Positions 56,418 to 64,000 of a stretch of DNA of 64,000 nt are shown here, piece after piece. Source of the stretch: Bdellovibrio sp. ZAP7. Its GTDB lineage: Bacteria; Bdellovibrionota; Bdellovibrionia; Bdellovibrionales; Bdellovibrionaceae. Location: positions 1-64,000 of the forward strand of contig NZ_CP030082.1 in NCBI RefSeq assembly GCF_006874645.1, in the 5' to 3' direction. The position numbers and the translations under genes were made by a program. The notes below the pieces were generated by a model, which searched no databases, was not told the origin of the DNA, and saw nothing but the letters and a program-made list of their open reading frames with translations. Numbering within the stretch: the stretch's first letter is position 1; each line of letters starts with the position of its first letter.

Positions 56418-57338
56418 ATGAAAGTCGCAGCACTTGATTTAGGGACGAATACCTTTTTATGTCTGATCGCCGAAGGTGATAAGAACGGAATTACCAAGGT
56501 TCATAAAGACCTGGTTGAAGTCGTGCGCCTGGGACAAGACGTAGATAAAACCGGAGAGCTTCATCCAGAAGCTTTGATTCGCGCTAAAAAATGTCTGACT
56601 GAATTTAAAAAAGAAATCGATAAGCATAACGTTGATAAAATTCTTGCGATGGCGACGTCAGCAGCACGTGATGCCAGAAATGGTCAGGATCTTTTTAATA
56701 TCGGGAAAGAATTGGGCATTCCTATTGAAGTTATTCCCGGCGAAGACGAAGCGCGTATCAGCTATCAGGGTGCAACTGGTGGAGTGATCGATCCGACTAA
56801 GACCAATCTGGTGATTGACGTAGGTGGTGGTTCGACCGAGTTCATTGTTGGTCACGGCGAAAAGATCCTATTCGGTGAAAGTCTTAACATGGGTGGCGTT
56901 CGTTTGACGGAAAGATTTGTTACACAACAACCTGTTCCCCAAAATGAACAAGCGAAACTTAATGTATATATAGATGAACAGCTTCAAAAAATTCTGCCGG
57001 AACTTCGCAAGAACAAACTGGATCAGATTCTTGCTGTTGCAGGCACCCCGACTTCAATCGTGGCGATTGAGGTGGGCGGTTTCGATGAAAAGAAAGTTGA
57101 TAACTATTTCGTGACCAAAGAAAGACTTGAGTACTGGGTGAATGTCTTTGCCCAAACTTCAGTCGAGGAAAAGCGAAGCAAGTACCAACTAGGAGGTCGT
57201 GCCGATATTATTTTTGCTGGAGCCTCCATCTTATTGAATACAGTCAAAGCTTTGGGCATGGCTGGTATGGTTGTTTCTACTAAAGGGGTTAGATATGGCG
57301 TCGCTCTTGAGATGCTTCGTTCTGGGGATCATTCTTAG
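56418..57338 (+). CDS. Ppx/GppA-family exopolyphosphatase
   Basis: A 306-residue actin-fold phosphatase. The motifs are ALDLGTNTFLCLIAE at residue 5, VEVVRLGQDV near 32, ATSAARDARNGQ near 78, VIPGEDEARISYQGA near 105 and VIDVGGGSTEFIVG near 134. It hydrolyses polyphosphate or pppGpp; it is the short type without the C-terminal HD domain of E. coli Ppx. It follows gatB directly and overlaps the DUF192 gene by 44 bp. Confidence 0.92.
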   Translation: MKVAALDLGTNTFLCLIAEGDKNGITKVHKDLVEVVRLGQDVDKTGELHPEALIRAKKCLTEFKKEIDKHNVDKILAMATSAARDARNGQDLFNIGKELGIPIEVIPGEDEARISYQGATGGVIDPTKTNLVIDVGGGSTEFIVGHGEKILFGESLNMGGVRLTERFVTQQPVPQNEQAKLNVYIDEQLQKILPELRKNKLDQILAVAGTPTSIVAIEVGGFDEKKVDNYFVTKERLEYWVNVFAQTSVEEKRSKYQLGGRADIIFAGASILLNTVKALGMAGMVVSTKGVRYGVALEMLRSGDHS

Positions 57339-57744
57339 TTTTGCGGTAACATCTGGAGCAGCAGATAAGTTTCCGACTAAATCAATTAAAGTGGGTAACA
57401 AAACGTTAACTGTTGAGGTTGCAACAACATCGAAGCAGCAAGAGCAAGGTTTGATGTTTCGCACACACCTTGGAGAAGATGAAGGCATGCTCTTTGTTTT
57501 CTCCAATGAAGAAACCAGATTCTTTTGGATGAAGGACACGATGATTGATCTTTCTATTGGATATTTTAATAAGGATGGAAAACTAATCGACGTCCAGGAA
57601 ATGAAGTCTGGCAAAGGTCTAGCAGACACGTCTCTTCCATCCTATGCCAGCGCACAACCCGCAAAGTACGCTCTGGAGATGAATAAGGGCTGGTTTGACA
57701 AAAATAAAATTAAGCTTGGAACAAAGTTAAAAATCAATCCATAG
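57295..57744 (+). CDS. Exported DUF192 protein
   Basis: I use the ATG at 57295; a longer start at 57271 lies inside the preceding gene. The 149 residues have a signal peptide (SLLRCFVLGIILSFAVTSGA) and the DUF192 core: EQGLMFRTHLGEDEGMLFVF near 43-63, FFWMKDTMIDLSIGYF near 72 and a C-terminal ALEMNKGWFDKNKIKLG. DUF192 proteins are small periplasmic or cytoplasmic beta proteins of unknown function. Confidence 0.87.
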   Translation: MASLLRCFVLGIILSFAVTSGAADKFPTKSIKVGNKTLTVEVATTSKQQEQGLMFRTHLGEDEGMLFVFSNEETRFFWMKDTMIDLSIGYFNKDGKLIDVQEMKSGKGLADTSLPSYASAQPAKYALEMNKGWFDKNKIKLGTKLKINP

Positions 57745-57849
57745 TCTAGGCTAAGCATAAATAATTGCCAGCCTTCTATACTTGGCTTTAGATTGATATT
57801 AACGGTTTACTGAAACAGTATGTTTCGTAGCATCACTCAAGGACGAAAA

Positions 57850-59178
57850 ATGATGAAAAAACTCGTTGTACTACTAGCGTGTTTCGGTTTGGTTGCAAAT
57901 CTTAGTGCCTGCAGCCTTTTTAGTAAGGATTCTAAATCTGGTGAAGAAGTCACTTCTGACTTTGATTCAGCTGATTTGGAAAAACTTGAAGGCGAAGACG
58001 CTCTTCAAGCAGAAGGTGGCGCAGCTCCAGCAGCATCCGACCAACTTCCAGAAGATGCACTTGGCGAAACTCACACTGACACTGCGGCAGCGGCTCCAAC
58101 TGATATGCCAGCTGAAGCTCCAGCAGAACCAACTGTAGCCGATCTTCCAGCAGATCCGTTTGCTCCACAACCAGATGCAGCCGCTCCAACAGACACAGCA
58201 TCTTCGTCTGTACCAGAGCCAACAACTCCAGATATGCCATCACCAATGTCGGATTCTTCAAGCACGGCTTCGACTACTTATGTAGATCAAAGCTCTGAGC
58301 CTGCAGCTCCGAAAGTTTCTAAACCACTTCAAAAAGTTGCAACAGCACCTTGGCAAGTTGGTAAAGTTTGGTACAACACGGTTTATTTTGCGCGCCCAGG
58401 TGACTCTTTGAAGAGCATCAGCACAATGATCTATGGCAACAGCAAAAAAGTTGGCGAACTTAAAAAAGGAAATCCAACGATTGCTTCTCGTGGCGTAAAA
58501 CCAGGTGACAAAGTTTATTACAACTCTCCTCACCGCGCTGACGACTCTGGCCGTTTGATTACTTATTACGAAGACAACGGCATCCAACCAGAAGTTTACA
58601 CGGCCCAAGAAGGCGATGATCTTAAGAAAATCTCCAAAGAACTTTTGGGTTATAAAGATGCATGGAAAGAAGTTTGGGCAAGCAACTCTGTTGAATCAAA
58701 AACAAGTTTGCCTGCAGGAACTCAATTGCAATACTGGAAAGGTGGCCAAGTGGCTGCCGCAGCTCCGGCTGAACAGCATCAAGAGGTAGCAGGAACTCAA
58801 GCTCCTCCTCCGATGCCGGAAGCACCAGCAATGCCAGAGGCTCCGCCGATGCCAGAAGCTCCTCCACAACAGGCAGCTGCTGATATTCCGCCTCCACCAG
58901 ATATGCAACCTCCAGCTGATCAGATGGCACCTCCACCTCCTCCGCCACCTGAAATGGCGCAAAATATGGCGCCGCCCCCACCGCCGCCTCCAATGCCGGT
59001 TATGAATCAACCGCACCAGGAAGCAGCTCCAGGTGGTATGGATAACGACACGACTATGGCTTTGGGTGTAGTTGGTTTGGCAGCAGCAGGTCTTGCAATC
59101 TTGATCGTGATGAGAAAGAAACGCAGACAACGTGAACTTGAACAACAGTCAATGGACAATACTCACGTAGGAACGTAG
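57850..59178 (+). CDS. LysM lipoprotein with Pro-rich stalk and C-terminal membrane helix
   Basis: A 442-residue protein. It starts at the ATG of MMKKLVVLL (57850; the upstream in-frame ATG at 57820 adds ten residues). The lipobox is NLSAC, Cys 21. An acidic Ala/Pro region follows to about 150. Two LysM-like domains occupy about 175-222 (RPGDSLKSISTMIYGNSK) and 248-297 (QEGDDLKKISKELLGYKD). A Pro-rich repeat stalk (PPMPEAPAMPEAPPMPEA) covers about 316-383. A single C-terminal membrane helix (LGVVGLAAAGLAILIVM) then runs into a basic tail (RKKRRQRELEQQ). Two anchors on one chain are odd. FimV-like proteins are a loose comparison. Confidence 0.83.
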   Translation: MMKKLVVLLACFGLVANLSACSLFSKDSKSGEEVTSDFDSADLEKLEGEDALQAEGGAAPAASDQLPEDALGETHTDTAAAAPTDMPAEAPAEPTVADLPADPFAPQPDAAAPTDTASSSVPEPTTPDMPSPMSDSSSTASTTYVDQSSEPAAPKVSKPLQKVATAPWQVGKVWYNTVYFARPGDSLKSISTMIYGNSKKVGELKKGNPTIASRGVKPGDKVYYNSPHRADDSGRLITYYEDNGIQPEVYTAQEGDDLKKISKELLGYKDAWKEVWASNSVESKTSLPAGTQLQYWKGGQVAAAAPAEQHQEVAGTQAPPPMPEAPAMPEAPPMPEAPPQQAAADIPPPPDMQPPADQMAPPPPPPPEMAQNMAPPPPPPPMPVMNQPHQEAAPGGMDNDTTMALGVVGLAAAGLAILIVMRKKRRQRELEQQSMDNTHVGT

Positions 59179-59209
59179 TAAAATCGGAGATTCGAAATCT
59201 GAAAAAGAA

Positions 59210-59238
59210 AAAGCCCACTTTATCAGTGGGCTTTTTTA
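59210..59238. terminator. Bidirectional terminator after the LysM gene
   Basis: AAAGCCCACT-ttatc-AGTGGGCTTT with T-run, between the LysM gene (plus) and the PilZ gene (minus). A-rich and T-rich flanks allow use on both strands. Confidence 0.92.
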
Positions 59239-59271
59239 TTTTAAACCTACAACGAGCTACTTTGTGATAAC

Positions 59272-59640
59272 CTATCCGACCTTTTTAAAGATCGAATCAA
59301 TCACTGAGCGAGATTCACTGCGACCGTTCTCAACGAAATAAATCAAATCATCAACGATTTGAACGTCTCTGTTGTTCACGGGCATGAACTTCACTCCGCA
59401 CCCATTTGAATTTGCCCAAATTATATGAGCGGCAACCTTGCGCTCTCGTCCTGCAACGACAAATATAAGGTGCAACTTTTCATTGGCGCGCACTTGGCCA
59501 CCTGTAAACTCTAAGAAGGCTCCCGAGATGCTGATATTCTTAAGCGTGCCTTTAGTTTCCTCACGCGCATAATTACGCTTGAAAGAAACCTCTAGGTTTA
59601 GAGGGGTTCTTGGTGCCGGAACCTTTGCAGTGTCCTCCAC
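59272..59640 (-). CDS. PilZ-domain protein with weak c-di-GMP motifs
   Basis: A 122-residue single PilZ beta barrel. The Arg motif (usually RxxxR) reads RTPLN near residue 11, and the second motif (usually DxSxxG) reads NISISGAF near 37. Both lost a key residue, so c-di-GMP binding may be weak. The rest fits (AHIIWANSNGCGVKFMPVNN). It is monocistronic, convergent with the LysM gene. Its ribosome site lies in TCCTT-like AAGGAGTTAATG (59641-59652 on the minus strand). Confidence 0.8.
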   Translation of the reverse strand: MEDTAKVPAPRTPLNLEVSFKRNYAREETKGTLKNISISGAFLEFTGGQVRANEKLHLIFVVAGRERKVAAHIIWANSNGCGVKFMPVNNRDVQIVDDLIYFVENGRSESRSVIDSIFKKVG

Positions 59641-60015
59641 ATTAACTCCTTGGAATTGCTTAAAGTAGCTAGATAACTTTTCGGAATTGCGGGCGAAAAA
59701 TTAAGAGTCTTGCGCTAAAAATACTTATTATTATGGTTACAGATAGGGAACGGAAACGCCTCATAATGAGACTAAGTGTTTGAAATGACGAAGCTTTGAT
59801 CGAACTCGTAAACTTTCGGTTGGAGCCGGCTTTCGGGTCGCTAAAAAGTGAGCCGTATCCAAATAGGACTCCAAAGACATCCTTTTTCCCATTGACAAGA
59901 TATCACCATTTCAAGGACAGTGGGGAAAAGCACACGATACCAGGTCCAGTCGGACTATCTCTAATATAGTATTTCCCTTTTCTCTCTTTATTTAAATTCC
60001 ACAAGGAGTATTTGT
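59641..60015 (+). promoter_or_regulatory. Long leader region upstream of rho
   Basis: This 375-bp stretch has no gene. It contains the PilZ upstream region at its left end. A hairpin GGA-gc-CGGCT / AGCCG-ta-TCC lies at 59822-59860. A -35-like TTGACA is at about 59894-59899. The sequence CTTTCGGGTCGCTAAAAA (59830-59847) recurs nearly unchanged before rpmE2. A long leader would fit rho autoregulation by attenuation, which is known in other bacteria. I recognise no named riboswitch. Confidence 0.5.
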
Positions 60016-61761
60016 TTGTCCGAACCAAAAGATTCATCAGGCGTTGAAGTCGTTAAAAAACGTACTCGCACCACGAAGTCTGCAGAAGCAGCTCCAGTAG
60101 AGTCTGCACCAGAAGTTGCTGCCGCGCCGGTCGCAGCAGAACCTCCTCCCCAGGCACCCGCTGCACCAGCTCCAGCTGAAGCCTCCGCAGCCGGTTCTTC
60201 AGAACCCGCTCCACAGCAACAACAACAAAGACAAGATCGTCCCCAACAACACCAACGTCGTGACTTCCGCCCCAACAATAGAGACAACCGCGATCGCGGT
60301 GACCGTAACGACCGTGGTGATAGAAATGACAGAAACGATCGTAACGACAGAGACCGTGGCCCACGCCACAGCAATGGCCCTCGTCGTGACTTCCACCGCG
60401 GAAGAAATGAAGACCACCAACCAGGTGGCGATGATCAAAACGCAACTCAACAACAGCCTGATGTAGATTTGGCAGATATCCAACTGACTGACGAGGAGAA
60501 ATCTTGGTTATCGTCTAAGGATTTGAAATCCAAAAACATCACTCAGCTGACTGAGCTTGCTACAAAACTTAAAATCGAAAATGCTGCCGGCCTTCGCCGT
60601 CAGGATATGATTTTCGAAATCTTGAAACGTGCAGCTAAACTTGGTCAGGACATTTACGGTTCTGGTGTTCTTGAAATCTTGCCAGATGGTTATGGTTTCT
60701 TGCGTTCTCCAGACTATAACTATCTTCCAGGTCCGGATGATATCTACGTTTCTCCTTCTCAAATCCGTCGCTTCGGCTTGAGAACTGGTGACACTGTTAC
60801 GGGGACGGTTCGTCCACCTAAAGAGGGTGAACGTTACTTCGCACTTTTGAAAGTTGATTCTCTAAACTTCGAGACAACTGAAAAAGGTAAAGACAAAATC
60901 CTATTCGACAACTTGACGCCGCTTTACCCAAATCAGCGTTTAAAACTTGAACACAATCCGGGCGACTACACGACTCGCGTTGTAGACTTGATGGCGCCAC
61001 TTGGAAAAGGTCAACGTGCATTGATCGTTGCTCCTCCAAGAACAGGTAAAACAGTTCTAATGCAACAAATCGCCAACGCGATTACTGCAAATCACCCGGA
61101 AGTGAAGTTGATCGTTCTATTGATCGATGAACGTCCGGAAGAGGTGACTGACATGCAACGTACCGTTAAAGGTGAAGTTGTATCGTCAACGTTCGATGAA
61201 CCACCAACTCGTCACGTTCAAGTTGCAGAGATGGTTATCGAAAAAGCAAAACGTTTGGTTGAGCACAAGCACGACGTAGTTATCTTGCTTGATTCCATCA
61301 CTCGTTTGGCCCGCGCATACAACACAGTTGTTCCGCCGTCAGGAAAAATCTTGTCAGGTGGTGTGGACTCCAACGCCCTTCACAAGCCAAAACGTTTCTT
61401 CGGTGCCGCTCGTAATATCGAAGAAGGTGGATCTTTGACAATCATCGCAACAGCGTTGATCGACACAGGTTCTCGTATGGATGAAGTTATCTTCGAGGAA
61501 TTTAAAGGTACTGGTAATGCTGAGATCCACTTGGATCGTAAGCTTATGGAAAAACGTATCTTCCCTTGTATGGACATCAACAAATCAGGTACTCGTAAAG
61601 AGGACTTGTTGATTGATAAAGCAGACTTGAACCGCCTGTGGATCCTAAGAAAAGTATTGGCGCCAATGAACGTTGTCGATGCGATGGACTTCTTGTTGGA
61701 TAAAGTAGGCAACACGAAATCTAACGCTGACTTCTTGAAAGCGATGTCAGGAAACGGATAA
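60016..61761 (+). CDS. rho: Transcription termination factor Rho with long disordered N-terminal insert
   Basis: RNA-dependent ATPase that ends untranslated transcripts. The 581 residues are about 160 longer than E. coli Rho. The extra is N-terminal: an Ala/Pro-rich stretch then a charged repeat of RND/RGD units (about 85-118) and Gln-rich tail. After it comes the usual Rho: N-helix bundle, cold-shock fold ([19 protein letters not shown] near 215), Walker [12 protein letters not shown] near 337, Q-loop and R-loop. TTG start with AAGGAG 7 bases before. rho-rpmE2-prfA-prmC is a common gene order. Confidence 0.95.
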   Translation: MSEPKDSSGVEVVKKRTRTTKSAEAAPVESAPEVAAAPVAAEPPPQAPAAPAPAEASAAGSSEPAPQQQQQRQDRPQQHQRRDFRPNNRDNRDRGDRNDRGDRNDRNDRNDRDRGPRHSNGPRRDFHRGRNEDHQPGGDDQNATQQQPDVDLADIQLTDEEKSWLSSKDLKSKNITQLTELATKLKIENAAGLRRQDMIFEILKRAAKLGQDIYGSGVLEILPDGYGFLRSPDYNYLPGPDDIYVSPSQIRRFGLRTGDTVTGTVRPPKEGERYFALLKVDSLNFETTEKGKDKILFDNLTPLYPNQRLKLEHNPGDYTTRVVDLMAPLGKGQRALIVAPPRTGKTVLMQQIANAITANHPEVKLIVLLIDERPEEVTDMQRTVKGEVVSSTFDEPPTRHVQVAEMVIEKAKRLVEHKHDVVILLDSITRLARAYNTVVPPSGKILSGGVDSNALHKPKRFFGAARNIEEGGSLTIIATALIDTGSRMDEVIFEEFKGTGNAEIHLDRKLMEKRIFPCMDINKSGTRKEDLLIDKADLNRLWILRKVLAPMNVVDAMDFLLDKVGNTKSNADFLKAMSGNG

Positions 61762-61797
61762 ATCCAGGCGAGAATGGAAAATTGAAAATAGATTTAT

Positions 61798-61828
61798 AAG
61801 GGAGTCGCTAGACTCCCTTTTTCTTTTT
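61798..61828 (+). terminator. Intrinsic terminator after rho
   Basis: AAGGGAGTC-gcta-GACTCCCTT, a perfect 9-bp stem, followed by TTTCTTTTT. It lies between rho and the convergent small secreted protein. Confidence 0.9.
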
Positions 61829-62209
61829 CTATTTTTGGCTGTAGCCATGCAAAGTGCTGAGTTTCTTTTTTAAATGGTCAGTCTCACAGCCACCGTACAA
61901 AGTGCCATTGATAATACCTTCAAATGGATAGATAAAATCCGACATACCGTCACTGCCGGCCTTTGTCGTATCAATCACCATGGTGTTGTTAACTCCCACC
62001 ACGGAAATTTGAATCTTGCCGCCTTTATCAAAGATGACTTGTGCAACACCCGCTTGATCTTCTTCGCCGGGGCTGCTGTGAACAACCTGATTGGTGTCGG
62101 AATCATAAGTCAGATTAATGAAGGGCTCCGTAAAAAAGCAGTAGATCTTTTCGGCTTTCGCCGCTTGCGTAGCCAACAAAATTGCGAAAACAGGCAATAA
62201 ACGTTTCAT
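61829..62209 (-). CDS. Small secreted protein of unknown function
   Basis: I use the ATG at 62209 (AGAGGA upstream on the minus strand), giving 126 residues with signal MKRLLPVFAILLATQAAKA. The mature domain is beta-rich with two cysteines (IYCFFTEPFINLTYDSD, YGGCETDHLKKKL) that may form a disulfide. I recognise no family. It is convergent with rho. Confidence 0.72.
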   Translation of the reverse strand: MKRLLPVFAILLATQAAKAEKIYCFFTEPFINLTYDSDTNQVVHSSPGEEDQAGVAQVIFDKGGKIQISVVGVNNTMVIDTTKAGSDGMSDFIYPFEGIINGTLYGGCETDHLKKKLSTLHGYSQK

Positions 62210-62519
62210 AAATTCCTCTTTGATTCGGGGAATATCTGTGAGGTGGCAGAAAATCACAAGTTTCAATCAGGCAACGGTGGTGGTGCAAATCAGGTCTGGT
62301 TTTAAAGCCAAAAGGGGTCCTATTGGGAATTGACTGGTGGGCCCTGATAATTTGACTAAGATGCTGATATTATGAGATATTTTATAAACTATTTGTGGTA
62401 AATTAAGGTCTTTCGGGTGCTAAAAAAAGCAGCGATTAATGCTCGACAGCGGGTAACCCCTGTGTTACATCCTTACAGCTTAAGACCCACAGGTTAAATT
62501 ATTTAAAAGGAATCAGGTC
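62210..62519 (+). promoter_or_regulatory. Leader region of rpmE2
   Basis: This 310-bp stretch has no gene. CTTTCGGGTGCTAAAAA (62410-62426) matches the rho leader motif, and TAACC-cc-TGTG (62454-62464) can pair with CACAGGTTA (62488-62496), a 9-bp stem with a two-base bulge, shortly before AAAAGGA. This may be an L31-responsive or shared regulatory leader. The upstream part also holds the promoter of the divergent secreted protein. Confidence 0.45.
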
Positions 62520-62765
62520 ATGAAACAAAACCTTCATCCAAAAGTTAATACTGTAGTTTTCAAGGATATCTCTTGTGACTTCAGTTTCTTGGGAACTTCT
62601 ACTCTTCACTCTAACGAAAAAGTTACGTGGGAAGACGGTAAAGAGTACCCTCTAGTTAAAGTTGAGATCTCTTCAGCATCTCACCCATTCTTCACTGGTA
62701 AACAGCGTGTAATGGATACTGAAGGTCGTATCGATCGTTTCAAAAAACGTTACGGCAAAAAGTAA
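62520..62765 (+). CDS. rpmE2: Ribosomal protein bL31 type B
   Basis: An 81-residue L31 that lacks the CxxC zinc-binding cysteines, hence the B-type paralogue ([20 protein letters not shown], then [20 protein letters not shown]). B-type L31 often replaces zinc-containing L31 under zinc limitation, though here it may be the only copy. AAAAGGA precedes the ATG. Confidence 0.93.
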   Translation: MKQNLHPKVNTVVFKDISCDFSFLGTSTLHSNEKVTWEDGKEYPLVKVEISSASHPFFTGKQRVMDTEGRIDRFKKRYGKK

Positions 62766-62773
62766 ATTGCAGA

Positions 62774-62830
62774 CCTCCATCAGGAGGACTCTCTTATGTG
62801 AAATGCGGTTCTTAACTCGAACCGCATTTT
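62774..62830 (+). other. Start-stop element with ribosome-site hairpin and terminator, after rpmE2
   Basis: CCTCC-atca-GGAGG (62774-62787) is followed 7 bases later by ATG TGA (62796-62801), a start-stop codon pair. Immediately after, AAATGCGGTT / AACCGCATTT (62801-62810 and 62820-62829) with T-rich tail is an intrinsic terminator. The terminator is solid; the start-stop use is inferred. Confidence 0.6.
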
Positions 62831-62879
62831 CATTTCTGAATACCAACTCGATCTTGCAGCTGACCTAGGAGCAATCCCC

Positions 62880-63953
62880 ATGTTCTCGAAATTGGAAGAA
62901 GTTGAATCACGTTACGAAGAAGTGAATATGTCACTTCAGCGTCCTGACATTGCTTCAAACCAAACTCAGTACCGCGCTCTCATGAAAGAGCTAGGGAACT
63001 TGGAAAAGATTGTGGTCCCATTCCGCGATTACAAGAAAAAGACTGAGAACTTGAAAGCCAGCAAAGAACTTTTGACGGCCGAGCAAGATCCAGAAATGCG
63101 CGAGTTGATCCGTGAAGAAGTAAAAGAGCTTGAAGCAGCCCTTCCCATACTTGAAGCAGAGTTAAAAATCGCCCTAATTCCTAAAGATCCAAACGACGAC
63201 AAGAATATCATTCTTGAGATCCGGGCGGGTGCGGGTGGTGACGAAGCTTCATTGTTCGCCGAAGAAATGTTCCGTGGCTACACTCACTATGCTTCTTCTC
63301 AAGGCTGGAAAGTTGAAGTCATTTCTTTCTCCGAAGGTAACGTCGGGGGAGCAAAAGAGATCATCGCTTCTGTGTCTGGGGATTCCGTATTTAGCAAATT
63401 GAAATTCGAATCTGGTGTTCACCGTGTTCAGCGTGTTCCTGCTACTGAGGCTGCGGGTCGTATTCATACGTCCACCGTAACAGTTGCGGTGATCCCTGAA
63501 GTTGAAATCAAAGAAGTGAATATCCCAATGTCTGACGTACGCATCGAAACAATGCGTTCTCAAGGTTCGGGCGGTCAGTCTGTGAATAGAACTGAGTCAG
63601 CAGTGCGCGTTGTGCATTTGCCAACGGGCCTTGATGTAAAGTGCCAAGAGGGTAAATCTCAATCTGCCAACCGTGAGCGTGCATTCCAAATCCTTTACGC
63701 TAAACTTCAACAAATTGAAGACGAAAAAGCACGTAAAGAAGCTTCTGATGTTCGTTTGGACCAAATCGGTACTGGCGATCGTTCCGAACGTATCCGTACT
63801 TATAACTTCCCTCAGACACGTATCACTGATCACCGTATCGGTCTTACCATCCATCAGCTGGATCAAGTCATGAGCGGATCTTTTGGGTTGCTGATTGACC
63901 CACTCATTGCTAACTTCCAAGCAGAGGCTCTTAAAAAACAGACCTCTGCTTAG
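62880..63953 (+). CDS. prfA: Peptide chain release factor 1
   Basis: Releases peptides at UAG and UAA. The 357 residues carry the codon-recognition tripeptide in [11 protein letters not shown] near 183 and the catalytic GGQ in [14 protein letters not shown] near 230. The usual three-domain layout is complete. AGGAGC lies before the ATG. prmC, which methylates the GGQ glutamine, begins 5 bp after its stop. Confidence 0.97.
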   Translation: MFSKLEEVESRYEEVNMSLQRPDIASNQTQYRALMKELGNLEKIVVPFRDYKKKTENLKASKELLTAEQDPEMRELIREEVKELEAALPILEAELKIALIPKDPNDDKNIILEIRAGAGGDEASLFAEEMFRGYTHYASSQGWKVEVISFSEGNVGGAKEIIASVSGDSVFSKLKFESGVHRVQRVPATEAAGRIHTSTVTVAVIPEVEIKEVNIPMSDVRIETMRSQGSGGQSVNRTESAVRVVHLPTGLDVKCQEGKSQSANRERAFQILYAKLQQIEDEKARKEASDVRLDQIGTGDRSERIRTYNFPQTRITDHRIGLTIHQLDQVMSGSFGLLIDPLIANFQAEALKKQTSA

Positions 63954-63958
63954 GGCTA

Positions 63959-64000
63959 ATGAAACTCAAAGAAGTACTCGATAAGACCACCGCTTTTTTC
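63959..64000 (+). CDS. prmC: PrmC (HemK) N-terminus, cut by the window end
   Basis: The 14 visible codons read MKLKEVLDKTTAFF, a usual start for the release-factor glutamine methyltransferase PrmC. They follow prfA by 5 bp, the common prfA-prmC order. The catalytic NPPY motif lies outside the window, so identity rests on position and the N-terminus. Confidence 0.8.
   Translation, partial: MKLKEVLDKTTAFF

Noticed and set aside
59641-60015. Riboswitch in the rho leader
   Set aside because: I looked for GEMM c-di-GMP, preQ1 and cobalamin-type core motifs and found none; only a generic hairpin and the motif shared with rpmE2 remain.
60270-60370. Short tandem repeat resembling a CRISPR or tandem-repeat locus
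   Set aside because: It keeps the rho frame and encodes RND units; there are no regular unique spacers.

Overview
The window reads as the dnaA end of a chromosome from a Bdellovibrio-type predatory bacterium (B. bacteriovorus or a close relative). Three things point there: a free-standing bacterial histone-fold protein of the Bdellovibrio type at 50835-51029, the dnaA-dnaN-recF-gyrB-gyrA order followed by F0 ATP-synthase genes, and an envelope rich in lipoproteins, proteases and peptidyl-prolyl isomerases. Nearly everything is housekeeping in character. I see no prophage, insertion sequence, CRISPR array, rRNA or tRNA.

Layout. 1-8884 is the replication-origin block (dnaA, a likely oriC with DnaA boxes and a DnaA-trio, dnaN, recF, gyrB, gyrA). 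8886-11307 is a TPR lipoprotein plus the membrane part of the ATP synthase (two small Atp accessory proteins, subunits a and c); no F1 genes follow. 11308-12667 is a structured intergenic region and a MerR-type regulator fused to what looks like a degenerate Mur-ligase domain. 12739-20291 (minus strand) holds a phosphohexomutase, pdxA, three secreted peptidyl-prolyl isomerases, a DUF374 acyltransferase and etfBA. 20474-23858 is sdhCAB, divergent from etfBA across a promoter region with a CATG array. 24075-33979 mixes exported proteases (subtilisin-like and trypsin-like), an FHA protein, rpsF/rplI around a DUF2232-like membrane protein, and an NHL-repeat lipoprotein. 33980-37416 (minus) has an SDR, dnaB, fis and queE. 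37554-45734 has ftsK, secreted proteins, lptM-dapF-dapA-dapB, a HPPK-like protein, transaldolase and a lipoprotein. 45783-50729 has a large exported protein, a MurD-like ligase and a membrane-linked metallophosphoesterase. 50835-59640 has the histone, ligA, gatCAB, a Ppx/GppA phosphatase, a DUF192 protein, a LysM lipoprotein with a second membrane anchor, and a PilZ protein. 60016-64000 is rho, a small secreted protein, rpmE2, prfA and the first 14 codons of prmC.

Two regulatory themes recur. First, intrinsic terminators are written into the first codons of a downstream gene (16971-16995, 34894-34914, 40633-40657), so translation initiation of that gene and termination of the upstream message would compete. 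Second, strong Shine-Dalgarno sequences lie next to complementary TCCTCC or CCTC segments able to hide them (11639-11662, 24437-24492, 39980-40029, 62774-62787). The strongest protein-level leads are the histone, the MerR-Mur fusion, the LysM lipoprotein that could bridge both membranes, a HPPK-like protein without its metal-binding aspartates, an atypical MurD, a c subunit with sodium-type ligands, and a Rho with a charged disordered insert. All family calls come from reading motifs by eye; no database search was run.
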